From Clostridia bacterium (GTDB lineage: Bacteria > Bacillota > Clostridia > Christensenellales > Pumilibacteraceae): 39,235 nt of DNA. The position numbers and the translations under genes are program-made. Below are positions 27,972 to 35,890 of the stretch, piece after piece. The notes beneath the pieces were generated by a model. That model was not told the origin of the DNA and made no database searches. It saw nothing but the letters and a program-made list of their open reading frames with translations. The stretch is from NCBI GenBank assembly GCA_022791055.1, contig JAAVYI010000003.1, positions 1-39,235 of the forward strand, given 5' to 3'. Positions within the stretch are counted from its first letter, which is position 1. Each line of letters begins with the position of its first letter.

Positions 27972-29951
27972 TCAGTTTCCTTCTTTCCCTATTGATTTTT
28001 TACTTGTCTGTTTGGGTTTCGCGGCGCTCCGCGCAGTCTTGGTTGCCGACGCCGTTTTCGTCGGCTTTGCCTGTTTCGTCTCGGCGGTCGCTTTCGGCTT
28101 GGTCGGCGCCGGTAACGTCATATATACGGCCGCATACGGCTCGACATCAAGCACCAGGCTGTGCGTGAAACCGTGCGAGGCGACCTTTTCGGCCTTGTGA
28201 CTGCCGCGGCCGGTGTTCCAACCGCTTGTGTCCGAATACAGGATTTCGCGGTACGTGCCGGGGTCTGCGCCGAATCGGTAGGCCGCGCGCCGGACCGGCG
28301 AAAAGTTGATGACCGCCAGTATGCCTTTGCCGTTTCTATCGCGCCGCTCGTACACGATGATGTTCTGCTTGTAGTCGTCGGCCACGTGCCAGCGGTAGCC
28401 GTCCCAGCTGTCCTCGATCTGATACAAACAGGCGTTTTCTTTGTACGTCGCGTTGAGCGTCTTAACGAAATCTTTCGTGCTGCGGTGCGCGTCGAAGTCG
28501 AGCAACTGCCAGTCGAGCTGCTTTGAAAAATCCCATTCGGCGAACTGGCCGAACTCCCCGCCCATAAACAGCAGCTTTTTGCCCGGGTGTCCGAACATGT
28601 TCATCAAGTAGCCGCGGAATCCGGCGAACTTCTCTTCGTACGAGCCGGGCATCTTGTTCAAAAGCGAGCCTTTGCCGTGTACGACCTCGTCATGCGAGAT
28701 CGGCAACACGTAGTTTTCGCTGAACGCGTATGTCATCGAAAAGGTCAGATTGTTGTGAATGCCGCTTCTAAACAGCGGGTCGGTCTTGGCGTAGCGCAGG
28801 GTGTCGTTCATCCAACCCATGTTCCATTTGAAGTTGAACCCCAAGCCGCCCATATCGACCGGCTTGGTGACGTTCGGCCAGGCCGTCGATTCTTCGGCAA
28901 TCATCATAATGCCGGGGAAGTTTCGGAACATCGCCGTGTTGAGGTCGCGGAAGAACTTGACCGCGTCGAGGTTTTCTTTGCCGCCGTATTCATTGGGACG
29001 CCATTCCTGCCGCCCGTAGTCGAGGTACAGCATACTGGCGACCGCGTCGACCCTAAGCCCGTCGATATGGTAGACGTCCAACCACATGGCGGCGTTGGAG
29101 ATGAGGAAACTCTCGACTTCGCCGCGGCGGTAGTCAAAGCAGCGCGTCCCCCACTCTTTATGTTCTTTCTTAAGTTCGTCGCTCGGCTCGTACAGCGGGC
29201 CGCCGTCGAACTCGTATAACCCGTTGCCGTTCTTCGGAAAGTGTCCCGGTACCCAGTCGAGGATGACGCCGATCCCTGCGCCGTGCAGCTTGTCCACCAG
29301 ATACTTGAAGTCGTCGGGCGTGCCGTAACGCGAGGTCGGCGCATAATAGCCTGTCACCTGATAGCCCCACGAGCCGTCGAACGGATATTCGGCAATGCCC
29401 ATCAGCTCGAGGTGCGTGTAGCCCATTTCGGTCAGATACGGGCAGATCGCGTCGGCAAACGCGCGGTACGAATAGGTATTGCCGTCCGGGTAGCGTTTCC
29501 ACGACCCGATATGCGCCTCGTATATATTGATCGGCGCGCGGTACGGGTCGGCCTTGGCGCGGGCGGCCATGTACGTTTTGTCCTTCCAGTCGTAGGCGTC
29601 GAGCGGATAGACCTTGCTCGCCGTCGAATCGTGCGTCTCCGAATGGAACGCATACGGGTCGGATTTGTAGAGTTCGCACCAGTCGGTTTTTAAATAGAAC
29701 TTGTAGTTGTCGAACTTGTGTACGCCGGTCACCGTGCATTCCCACACGCCCGCATTCGATATGCGCGTCATCGGGGCGGCGTTACAGTCCCAGCCGTTGA
29801 AGTCGCCGACGACAGCCACATAGCGCGCGCGGGGCGCCCATACGCGAAAGACGGCGCTCGCCGCCGTCTCATCCCATTGACAGCCCATAAAGCGGTAAGC
29901 GTCTGTTGCTTTACCCTGTTCAAAGTCCGGCTGCCGTATATCGTATTTCAT
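27972..29951 (-). CDS. glgB: 1,4-alpha-glucan branching enzyme with basic low-complexity C-terminal tail
   Basis: Cuts alpha-1,4 chains and re-attaches them as alpha-1,6 branches (GH13). 659 residues: one CBM48 (about 30-115, VGDFNGWD), GH13 barrel, C-terminal beta domain to about 612. Catalytic residues: Asp302 in DGLRVDAV, Glu353 in IAEESTAWP, Asp421 in [12 protein letters not shown]. After the beta domain, residues 613-659 form a tail rich in Lys, Ala, Thr, Pro and Ser ([20 protein letters not shown] and onward), with a composition like the GlgA extension. First gene of glgBCDAP with a consensus promoter at 30013-30041 and GGAGG 5 nt before the ATG. Confidence 0.97.
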   Translation of the reverse strand: MKYDIRQPDFEQGKATDAYRFMGCQWDETAASAVFRVWAPRARYVAVVGDFNGWDCNAAPMTRISNAGVWECTVTGVHKFDNYKFYLKTDWCELYKSDPYAFHSETHDSTASKVYPLDAYDWKDKTYMAARAKADPYRAPINIYEAHIGSWKRYPDGNTYSYRAFADAICPYLTEMGYTHLELMGIAEYPFDGSWGYQVTGYYAPTSRYGTPDDFKYLVDKLHGAGIGVILDWVPGHFPKNGNGLYEFDGGPLYEPSDELKKEHKEWGTRCFDYRRGEVESFLISNAAMWLDVYHIDGLRVDAVASMLYLDYGRQEWRPNEYGGKENLDAVKFFRDLNTAMFRNFPGIMMIAEESTAWPNVTKPVDMGGLGFNFKWNMGWMNDTLRYAKTDPLFRSGIHNNLTFSMTYAFSENYVLPISHDEVVHGKGSLLNKMPGSYEEKFAGFRGYLMNMFGHPGKKLLFMGGEFGQFAEWDFSKQLDWQLLDFDAHRSTKDFVKTLNATYKENACLYQIEDSWDGYRWHVADDYKQNIIVYERRDRNGKGILAVINFSPVRRAAYRFGADPGTYREILYSDTSGWNTGRGSHKAEKVASHGFTHSLVLDVEPYAAVYMTLPAPTKPKATAETKQAKPTKTASATKTARSAAKPKQTSKKSIGKEGN

Positions 29952-30012
29952 TTTTCCTCCGATTACCTACCGTGCATCGGCACAGCTTTGATGCTAAATA
30001 TCTTATGCCTAT

Positions 30013-30041
30013 ATTATACAGTAAAATAACAAAAATATCAA
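30013..30041 (-). promoter_or_regulatory. Promoter of the glgBCDAP operon
   Basis: On the minus strand TTGATA (30036-30041), 17-nt spacer, TATAAT (30013-30018). Predicted start near 30006; leader about 55 nt. The sequence around is very AT-rich. No obvious repressor palindrome or catabolite site was found. Confidence 0.75.
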
Positions 30042-30082
30042 TAGGGTAAACAAATTTTTCTAACAAAATTTTTAAAAGTCGC

Positions 30083-30111
30083 TTGACAGTATTGACAAAA
30101 TAATATATAAT
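30083..30111 (+). promoter_or_regulatory. Consensus promoter divergent from glgB
   Basis: TTGACA (30083-30088), 17-nt spacer, TATAAT (30106-30111): perfect hexamers and spacing. It points away from glgB, with its -35 about 42 nt from the glgB -35. Confidence 0.7.
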
Positions 30112-30117
30112 GTACAA

Positions 30118-30168
30118 TGAAGGTATCTTGCTTTCCGGAAAAAACCGGCTTTTCGGCCGGTTTTTTGT
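30118..30168 (+). ncRNA. Candidate ~50-nt RNA divergent from glgB
   Basis: The perfect promoter at 30083-30111 would start transcription near 30118; a strong terminator hairpin ends at 30166. The product would be about 50 nt, with half of it in the terminator stem. No credible ORF is inside. It may be a small RNA, or an attenuated leader of a lost gene: the rest of the gap to 30334 holds no gene I can support, only a small GTCCG/CGGAC hairpin near 30277-30293. Confidence 0.4.
30139..30166 (+). terminator. Strong terminator 20 nt after the divergent promoter
   Basis: AAAAAACCGGC (30139-30149) pairs perfectly with GCCGGTTTTTT (30156-30166) around a 6-nt loop. T-tracts on both strands make it bidirectional in principle. 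Confidence 0.8.
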
Positions 30169-30325
30169 AGTTTCTTGCCTTTTTTCGACGAAAGCCGCAA
30201 CTCTATGCAATGCGCCGCCGCGCCCGCACAGGTCGCTTTTTGCCCCCGTCGTTCTTTTCGGCGAACGCGCGAACAGTCCGTTTTATCGGACGGCTAAGAG
30301 CGCAATCCCTATGCCGCCGACAGCA

Positions 30326-30362
30326 TAAAAATCGAAAGGCCGCAAATCACTTGCGGCCTTTT
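30326..30362 (-). terminator. Terminator after the MDR dehydrogenase gene
   Basis: AAAGGCCGCAA (30335-30345) and TTGCGGCCTTT (30351-30361), perfect 11-bp stem, 5-nt loop, followed on the minus strand by CGATTTTT. It begins 7 nt past the stop codon at 30369. Confidence 0.85.
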
Positions 30363-30368
30363 ATGTTT

Positions 30369-31382
30369 TTAAATATGAACGACGACTTTGATATACTTGC
30401 CGGGGTTGGCGGCCATTTCCTCGATGACCGTGCCGCACTCGTCAAACCCGATTTCGCGGGAAATGAGTTGCGAAACGTTGACCGACTTATTGGCGAGCAT
30501 GTTGATCGCGCTCGAGAGGTTGCGACCGATGTCGGACACGCCCATCACCGTCAGACGGCGCGTCATCACGGTGGACAGCGGCGCGTTCAGCTCTTCCGGC
30601 ACGTGCCAGCCGACGACGGCGACACGGCCGCCCTTGGCCGCATAGTCGAGCGTGCGGCCGAACGGCATACTGCCGCCGGCGATATAGGCGACCGTTTCCG
30701 CCATGCGTCCGCCGGTCAGCGAAAATATCTTTTTAAACGGATCGGTTTCGACCGAATTGATGGTGTAATAGACGCCCAGTCGTGAGGCCAACTCCAGTTT
30801 GTCGGCGTGCATATCGACCAAAATAGGGACAGCCTGGTAGTACATTGCCACCTGCGCGAGCGCAATGCCGTTGATACCCGCGCCGACAATGACGATATGC
30901 TCACCCTTTTCGAGATCGAGTTTGCCGACGGTGTTGACCGCCATGGCGATATGCTCCAAGAAATTGGCGTCTTTCAACTCGATACGGTCGGGCAGCGAAA
31001 ACACGTCGTCGGCCGACACGACGGCAAAGTCGCGCAAAAAGCCGTCCTCGGTCTCCCCGAAGGTCAGCGTTTTGTCGCAATCGGCCGTTTTGCCCGAAAG
31101 GCAGTTGGCGCAGGCGTGGCAACAGGCGTGGGGGCTGACGGCCACCTTATCGCCGCGGCTTAAATTCCGCACGCCCTCCCCGACTTCGGTCACCATGCCG
31201 ATGCCGTGGCGGCCGATGATGATCGGATAATCGGCCTTGACGGAACCGTCGTAAACGCCGACGTCGTTCAAAGAGATCGCCGAATGCAACAGTTTGAGCT
31301 TGACGCAGTTCTCGCCGACGGGCTGACTGTCCATATCGTCGAGCCGCACGTCGTGCGGGCCGTACACTCTCCATGCTTTCAT
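30369..31382 (-). CDS. Medium-chain dehydrogenase/reductase, zinc type, catalytic zinc ligands replaced
   Basis: A 337-residue MDR-family protein, nearest in look to sorbitol/galactitol-phosphate dehydrogenases. The structural-zinc loop is intact with Cys88, Cys91, Cys94 and Cys102 in exact CxxCxxCx7C spacing, and the Rossmann motif VIVGAGINGIALAQV (about 164-178) binds NAD(P). The catalytic zinc site is not: the usual GxCGSD is AISLND (Ser37 in the Cys place), and the usual GHE is GRHG (Arg58 for His, His59 for Glu); only the later acidic ligand, Glu143 in FLEHIAMAV, is kept. It may use a shifted zinc site, work without zinc, or have lost dehydrogenase activity. AAGGAA precedes the ATG; 20 nt after mrp, so cotranscribed. 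Confidence 0.85.
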   Translation of the reverse strand: MKAWRVYGPHDVRLDDMDSQPVGENCVKLKLLHSAISLNDVGVYDGSVKADYPIIIGRHGIGMVTEVGEGVRNLSRGDKVAVSPHACCHACANCLSGKTADCDKTLTFGETEDGFLRDFAVVSADDVFSLPDRIELKDANFLEHIAMAVNTVGKLDLEKGEHIVIVGAGINGIALAQVAMYYQAVPILVDMHADKLELASRLGVYYTINSVETDPFKKIFSLTGGRMAETVAYIAGGSMPFGRTLDYAAKGGRVAVVGWHVPEELNAPLSTVMTRRLTVMGVSDIGRNLSSAINMLANKSVNVSQLISREIGFDECGTVIEEMAANPGKYIKVVVHI

Positions 31383-31402
31383 ACAGTATCTTCCTTACAC
31401 TC

Positions 31403-32209
31403 TTATTTAACGGCCGCAAACACCGCTTGCGCGCCTTCGCTGACGATGTCCTCGACGCGGCCGGCGTCGCACTTTGCGGCAAACGACGCGTCCATCGGCA
31501 GCTTGGCCAAAACGCGAATGCCCTCGCGCTCGATTTGTTCGGCGCGCGACGGCCCGAACAGGTCGTGCGTCTTGCCGCAGTGCGGGCAAACGACGCCGCT
31601 CATATTTTCGACCGCGCCCAAAATGGGAACGTTCATCATTTCGGCCATTTTGCGCGCCTTTTTGACGATCATCGAAACCAGTTCTTGCGGCGAAGTCACC
31701 AAAATAATGCCGTCGACGGGCAGCGACTGGAATACGGTCAACGCCACGTCGCCCGTTCCCGGCGGCATGTCGACAAACATATAGTCGACGTCGCCCCAAA
31801 CGACGTCCGTCCAAAACTGCGTGACCGCGCCCGAAATGACCGGCCCGCGCCAAATGACGGGATCGGTATCGGAGGGCAATAGCAAATTGATGCTCATCAC
31901 GCGAATGCCGGTCGCCGTGATCCCGGGGAAAATCTCGTCGCCCGTGCCTTCGGCTTTCTCGGTCAGTCCGAACATGCGCGGCACGCTCGGGCCTGTGATG
32001 TCGGCGTCGAGAACGGCTACGTTCGCGCCCGACCGACGCGCCGCCACGGCGGATAGCGCCGTCACCAGCGATTTGCCGACGCCGCCCTTGCCGCTGACTA
32101 CGCCGATCACTTTTTTAACCGTGCTTTTGCCGTTCAGCTTTGCCAAAAACTCGTTGCGGTCGCCGCATTCCTTGCTGCACGCGCTGCAATTTCCGTTACA
32201 GTCTGCCAT
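31403..32209 (-). CDS. mrp: Mrp/NBP35-family iron-sulfur cluster carrier ATPase
   Basis: P-loop ATPase that binds and delivers 4Fe-4S clusters. The 268-residue protein has an N-terminal cysteine cluster (Cys4, Cys8, Cys11, Cys15), the deviant Walker A SGKGGVGKS at 39-47, DADITGPSVPRMFG, FVDMPPGTGDVALT, and a C-terminal CPHCGKTHDLFG whose CxxC bridges a cluster between two monomers. The frame extends to a GTG at 32230, but GGAGG lies 7 nt before ATG 32209. Its own promoter is at 32268-32296. Pairing with the MDR dehydrogenase is not a standard combination. Confidence 0.92.
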   Translation of the reverse strand: MADCNGNCSACSKECGDRNEFLAKLNGKSTVKKVIGVVSGKGGVGKSLVTALSAVAARRSGANVAVLDADITGPSVPRMFGLTEKAEGTGDEIFPGITATGIRVMSINLLLPSDTDPVIWRGPVISGAVTQFWTDVVWGDVDYMFVDMPPGTGDVALTVFQSLPVDGIILVTSPQELVSMIVKKARKMAEMMNVPILGAVENMSGVVCPHCGKTHDLFGPSRAEQIEREGIRVLAKLPMDASFAAKCDAGRVEDIVSEGAQAVFAAVK

Positions 32210-32267
32210 CGTCACCCTCCGGCCTCTCACCTATATGGTGTAAGACCCGATATAAAATAGTATGTAT

Positions 32268-32296
32268 ATTGTACCGCTTTCTATGCCGAATGTCAA
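32268..32296 (-). promoter_or_regulatory. Promoter of mrp and the MDR gene
   Basis: On the minus strand TTGACA (32291-32296), 17-nt spacer, TACAAT (32268-32273). Predicted start near 32261; leader about 52 nt. Confidence 0.7.
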
Positions 32297-32354
32297 GTGT
32301 TCTGTTACGGCGATACATCCGGCAGATGCGGCCTCCGTTTCAACAGTATACGCC

Positions 32355-32387
32355 AAACGCCGCGCGAATATCGCCCGTGCGGCGTTT
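32355..32387 (-). terminator. Terminator-like hairpin after the GLUG surface protein gene
   Basis: AAACGCCGC (32355-32363) and GCGGCGTTT (32379-32387), 9-bp stem. The T-tract is longer on the plus strand (six) than on the minus strand (three), so activity for the minus-strand gene is uncertain. Confidence 0.5.
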
Positions 32388-32410
32388 TTTACGGGAAAAC
32401 GTATATAAAA

Positions 32411-35400
32411 TTATGCCTTCTTCCTCTTGTTCAAAAGGATCCCGACCGTAAACCCGGCGGCGGTGACGAGAGCGCCGCCCGAAATGCCCAGTAAAATCCA
32501 CAGCCACAGAAGCGACCGTTCGGCGCGGACGGCGGTAAAGCCGCAGTCCTCGGGCAAGCGGAAGCAAAGATATTCTCCCGCGGCCGTCGAGTCGACGTCG
32601 TAAACGCCGTCGCCGCGCACCAAGCGAATCGAACAACCGTCGGTGTCTCCCACAAAATAACGCACGGTCACATCGCCGTACGATACCGGACGGCCGCCGC
32701 GTGTAAACCGCAGAGTGACGAAATCGCCGTTATAGGCCAACTCCAACATGGTATCGCTGTAAAACTTGCCTTCGACCAGTACGGCCGGGCGCACACCGTC
32801 GTCGCTCGAAAGCGTGGCGACTGCGCGGTCGAACCGTTGGTATATCTCCGTATTGCGGGTAAACGCCGTAAAGTCGGACGCGTCCCACCACACGAAATAG
32901 CCGTCCTTTTCAGGAACGGTCGGCACCTGATCGTCGGAAAGCCCCTCCCCGCTGTGCAAGCGGAACGAGGTCAATCGATTAAACGTCTCGGCGTCGAAGT
33001 CATACGCGTAAAACGTCACCGTCACCGACTGCCGCCCGCCCGTGTCTATCGCGTCTCGCACCGAAACGCGGAAGGCGTCGAAACGCGCGGTAAATCCGAC
33101 TTCGTCGGAAAGCCGATCGGGCAGGACAACCTCGTCGAACGCGCGCGGCGTGGGATACCGAGGCTCGGTCTCGCCCGCCAAAAAGCGGTCGGCGTCGAGG
33201 GTGAGAAGGGGCGACAGCATACCGACGCTCGCGCAGTCGGCGGCCGTGCGGCTACAGGCGGCATAGTTCGACTGCTCGCCGTACTCGATCCCGCCGATGC
33301 CGCGCGGCGTACCCTCGATATAGAAATTGCGTTCGGTCTCCGCCAGCGTGGCCGTGCCGGCGATCAGCCCGAAACGATCGCCCGTCCCTTCGCCGACGAA
33401 CGCGTTGGAAAAGCAACCGAATACGGCCGCGCCGAATCCGACGATACCGCCCGCGTCGCTGATTTCAGCCTCGACATATGCCGAAGTTTGACAATGTTCG
33501 ATCCTGCCGACCGCGCGGCCCGCAATACCGCCGGCATAGCTGCCTTTGCGCGCCGTCACGTCGCCGTATGTCATGCAATCGGATACCGTTCCCTCGCCCA
33601 ACTCGCCGACAACGCCGCCCGCGCGGGCAGTATGCGCCGTCACCGCGCCGGTCGAAAGGCAAGCAACGATTTTCAGCCCCGCCGCACCGGCATACCCGGC
33701 AATGCCGCCGGCCGCATTCTCGGCCGTCACCGCACCGCCGTTTCGGCAATAATACACTTGATGAATGCCGCTGTCCTCCGACTCCTCGAAGTTCGGACCG
33801 TTGTCGGTGCCGAAATATTTGTCGAGAAAGTCGCGGATCTCCTGCGTCAAATCGGCGGCACCGCTCTCTTGCGCCATGCGCCCGTAGTAACCGACAATCC
33901 CGCCGGCGTTTGTCGCGCCCGACACGGCGCCGACGTTGCCGTTCATATACAGGCCGCCGCTCGACAGCCCGACGATCCCGCCGACGTTACGTCCCTGCCC
34001 GAGGCCGACCGACGCCGCGTTTTCGCACCCCTCGACCGTACCGGTAGAATAGCCGGCGACCCCGCCGACGTTGAGCATACCGCGCGCTTCGGCCGTCGAA
34101 AACGTTTTGTCGTTGACCGCGCCGACGTTTCGGCAGTCGGAAATACGCCCGACGTTAAATCCGACGATCCCGCCGACGTTGAGTACGCCCTCGACGGCCG
34201 TTGCCGCGCGGCAGTTCTCGACGGTGCCGCCGCCGGCGTTGACCGCCGCAACGGCACCGACATAATCGTTGCCGGCCACGCGGCCGCATACCGTCAAGTC
34301 GGCGATATGCCCGTTATTCTCGCCGATGAGGCCGGTATACCGCCCGTCGCCGTCGATACGCACGTCGAACGCCGTCCGACAGATTGCGCCGTCTGCGGTA
34401 ACGCGTTCGAACAGCGCCGTATAATCGTTTTCACCCGACAGCGTTACGCCGCGCACCGTGCGGAATAAGCCGTCGAACGTGCCGGCAAAAATGCGCGCGG
34501 GCGCGACGATCCGTCCCGTCAGATCGACGTCACAAGTCAGTTCGAACGCCTTATTCAACGAATATTCGGGCGACGTGCAGGCCGCCAAAAAGTCGGTAAA
34601 CGCTTCGGCAGAATCAATGCGCACCGTCTGCCGTTCGATCTCGTCGCCGATGCGTGTATATCGGTAGTGATAGCCGAAACCGTAAGTATGCTCGGGTGAG
34701 AAGGTCAGTTTGTATTCGCCGGCACGGTCGATAACGATATTGTCGCCGTTGGGCTTGCGGTACAGCGTTTCGCCGTCGGTGATGTAAAATTCGGTTTTGC
34801 CGTCGCTGCGCCGCAACAGTTCGTCGGTTACGTACAGCGTCAGCGTGTATTCGTCGTAGTCCTTTTGCGTTTCGTCTTTTAGCAGTTGATACGTTTCGGC
34901 AAAAACGTCGCTATCCGAAAACGTAAAATCGTTGCAATCGCCCAGCACGAAATAGCCGTCGTAAAATTCGGGGATGCGCTCGACGCCAGTATAGTACCGC
35001 GTACCCCCGTCGATCGAATAGGCGTGATCGGGGCTGTACAAAACGGCATACCGCCCCCTGTCGCGCACGGTGATTCTGCCGCTTTCGCTCGGCCGATACG
35101 TTTTGTCGGCATCCGCATCGTACACGCTGTATGTCAGTTCGTATGCGTTGGTCGGCACGTCGATGGCGAAACGGTATTGCGCGAACGCGACCGTCTCCTC
35201 GTCGCGTGTCAAGCGGTATGCTTCGTCTTGCGTAAATTCGTTTTCCGCGATCAACAGGTACAGTGCGGGAACCTCGGCATACGCGATGTATTTGCCGTCG
35301 GCGTATAGGTGGTCGGCGTCGGCGGTGAACGTAAAGCGGTACGTGCCGGCAAGTCCTACCGTCACCCCGGGCGTATCCAAGCCGGTTTCGCCGTACACGC

Positions 35401-35890
35401 CCGCCGTCCCCGTCACCGTCACGATGTCCCCGGCTGCAAGCGTGACTTCGGCATAATACTCCTCGAACACGGCGTTGCTGCGGCGGTACGTCATCGCGGT
35501 CGGCGTGCCGCCTGCCATCAGACTGTATTCCGTCGGCGCGTAAAAGTCGAAGCGCACGTTCTCGCCCGCCTCTGCATTCGGGTCGAAACGTACGGTATAG
35601 CGGTGAACGCCCGATTCCGTCACCGTCAATGGTTCGCCTTTTTTGTTGCCCCACAGCCTACCGTTGCCGTCGCTGATAAAAAACTTGTCGCCGCGGCCGA
35701 GCGTGGGCGAAATACTGTACGCATCGCCGTCTTTTTTGAGCGCGTTGGTCGCCGAAACTTTGTAATCGTTGCTCGCATAGCAGATATAATAGGTCGGCTC
35801 GGCCGCAGCCGATGCGACCGTCAGTCCCAGTCCCGTCATCACAGCGAACAGCGCGACCGCCCAAACCCCGATTTTTCTTGCTCTTTTCAT
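32411..35890 (-). CDS. Secreted, membrane-anchored GLUG-repeat surface protein with InlB-like repeat
   Basis: 1159-residue exported protein. A signal peptide is clear at 1-29 (KRAR, hydrophobic WAVALFAVMTGLGLTV, then ASA-AAE). Beta-type, carbohydrate- or adhesin-like regions fill about 30-420. From about 480 to 830 there are tandem GLUG-type repeats of the pattern GGIVGxxxGxIxxCxNxGxV (for example GGIVGFNVGRISDCRNVGAV). Near 960-1010 an InlB B-repeat-like stretch occurs (PTVPEKDGYFVWWDASDF). The C-terminus has a membrane helix (LLWLWILLGISGGALVTAAG) and ends NKRKKA facing the cytoplasm; no LPxTG motif. Its ATG overlaps the transporter stop by 4 nt (ATGA) with AAGGAG in the transporter's last codons, so translation is coupled. 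Probably an adhesin or a partner of the transporter. Confidence 0.88.
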   Translation of the reverse strand: MKRARKIGVWAVALFAVMTGLGLTVASAAAEPTYYICYASNDYKVSATNALKKDGDAYSISPTLGRGDKFFISDGNGRLWGNKKGEPLTVTESGVHRYTVRFDPNAEAGENVRFDFYAPTEYSLMAGGTPTAMTYRRSNAVFEEYYAEVTLAAGDIVTVTGTAGVYGETGLDTPGVTVGLAGTYRFTFTADADHLYADGKYIAYAEVPALYLLIAENEFTQDEAYRLTRDEETVAFAQYRFAIDVPTNAYELTYSVYDADADKTYRPSESGRITVRDRGRYAVLYSPDHAYSIDGGTRYYTGVERIPEFYDGYFVLGDCNDFTFSDSDVFAETYQLLKDETQKDYDEYTLTLYVTDELLRRSDGKTEFYITDGETLYRKPNGDNIVIDRAGEYKLTFSPEHTYGFGYHYRYTRIGDEIERQTVRIDSAEAFTDFLAACTSPEYSLNKAFELTCDVDLTGRIVAPARIFAGTFDGLFRTVRGVTLSGENDYTALFERVTADGAICRTAFDVRIDGDGRYTGLIGENNGHIADLTVCGRVAGNDYVGAVAAVNAGGGTVENCRAATAVEGVLNVGGIVGFNVGRISDCRNVGAVNDKTFSTAEARGMLNVGGVAGYSTGTVEGCENAASVGLGQGRNVGGIVGLSSGGLYMNGNVGAVSGATNAGGIVGYYGRMAQESGAADLTQEIRDFLDKYFGTDNGPNFEESEDSGIHQVYYCRNGGAVTAENAAGGIAGYAGAAGLKIVACLSTGAVTAHTARAGGVVGELGEGTVSDCMTYGDVTARKGSYAGGIAGRAVGRIEHCQTSAYVEAEISDAGGIVGFGAAVFGCFSNAFVGEGTGDRFGLIAGTATLAETERNFYIEGTPRGIGGIEYGEQSNYAACSRTAADCASVGMLSPLLTLDADRFLAGETEPRYPTPRAFDEVVLPDRLSDEVGFTARFDAFRVSVRDAIDTGGRQSVTVTFYAYDFDAETFNRLTSFRLHSGEGLSDDQVPTVPEKDGYFVWWDASDFTAFTRNTEIYQRFDRAVATLSSDDGVRPAVLVEGKFYSDTMLELAYNGDFVTLRFTRGGRPVSYGDVTVRYFVGDTDGCSIRLVRGDGVYDVDSTAAGEYLCFRLPEDCGFTAVRAERSLLWLWILLGISGGALVTAAGFTVGILLNKRKKA

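Noticed and set aside
26576..28168. Long plus-strand open frame (about 530 codons) opposite glgD, glgC and the end of glgB
   Set aside because: It is exactly antisense to three well-supported genes, has no family resemblance, and is rich in Asp, Arg, Val and His as expected from the reverse of GC-biased codons.
30110..30328. Plus-strand open frame of 72 codons after the promoter divergent from glgB
   Set aside because: The start codon would lie at or before the predicted transcription start and the frame crosses a strong terminator; no ribosome site.
33960..34260. CRISPR-like direct repeats (recurring GACGATCCCGCCGACGTT on the plus strand)
   Set aside because: These are the reverse complement of codons for the GLUG repeat (NVGGIVG); spacing follows the protein repeats and the frame is open.
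32837..34468. Plus-strand open frame of about 543 codons opposite the GLUG protein
   Set aside because: Antisense to the repeat region; its apparent repetitive Arg/Asp/Ala content mirrors the GLUG codons. No ribosome site or promoter.
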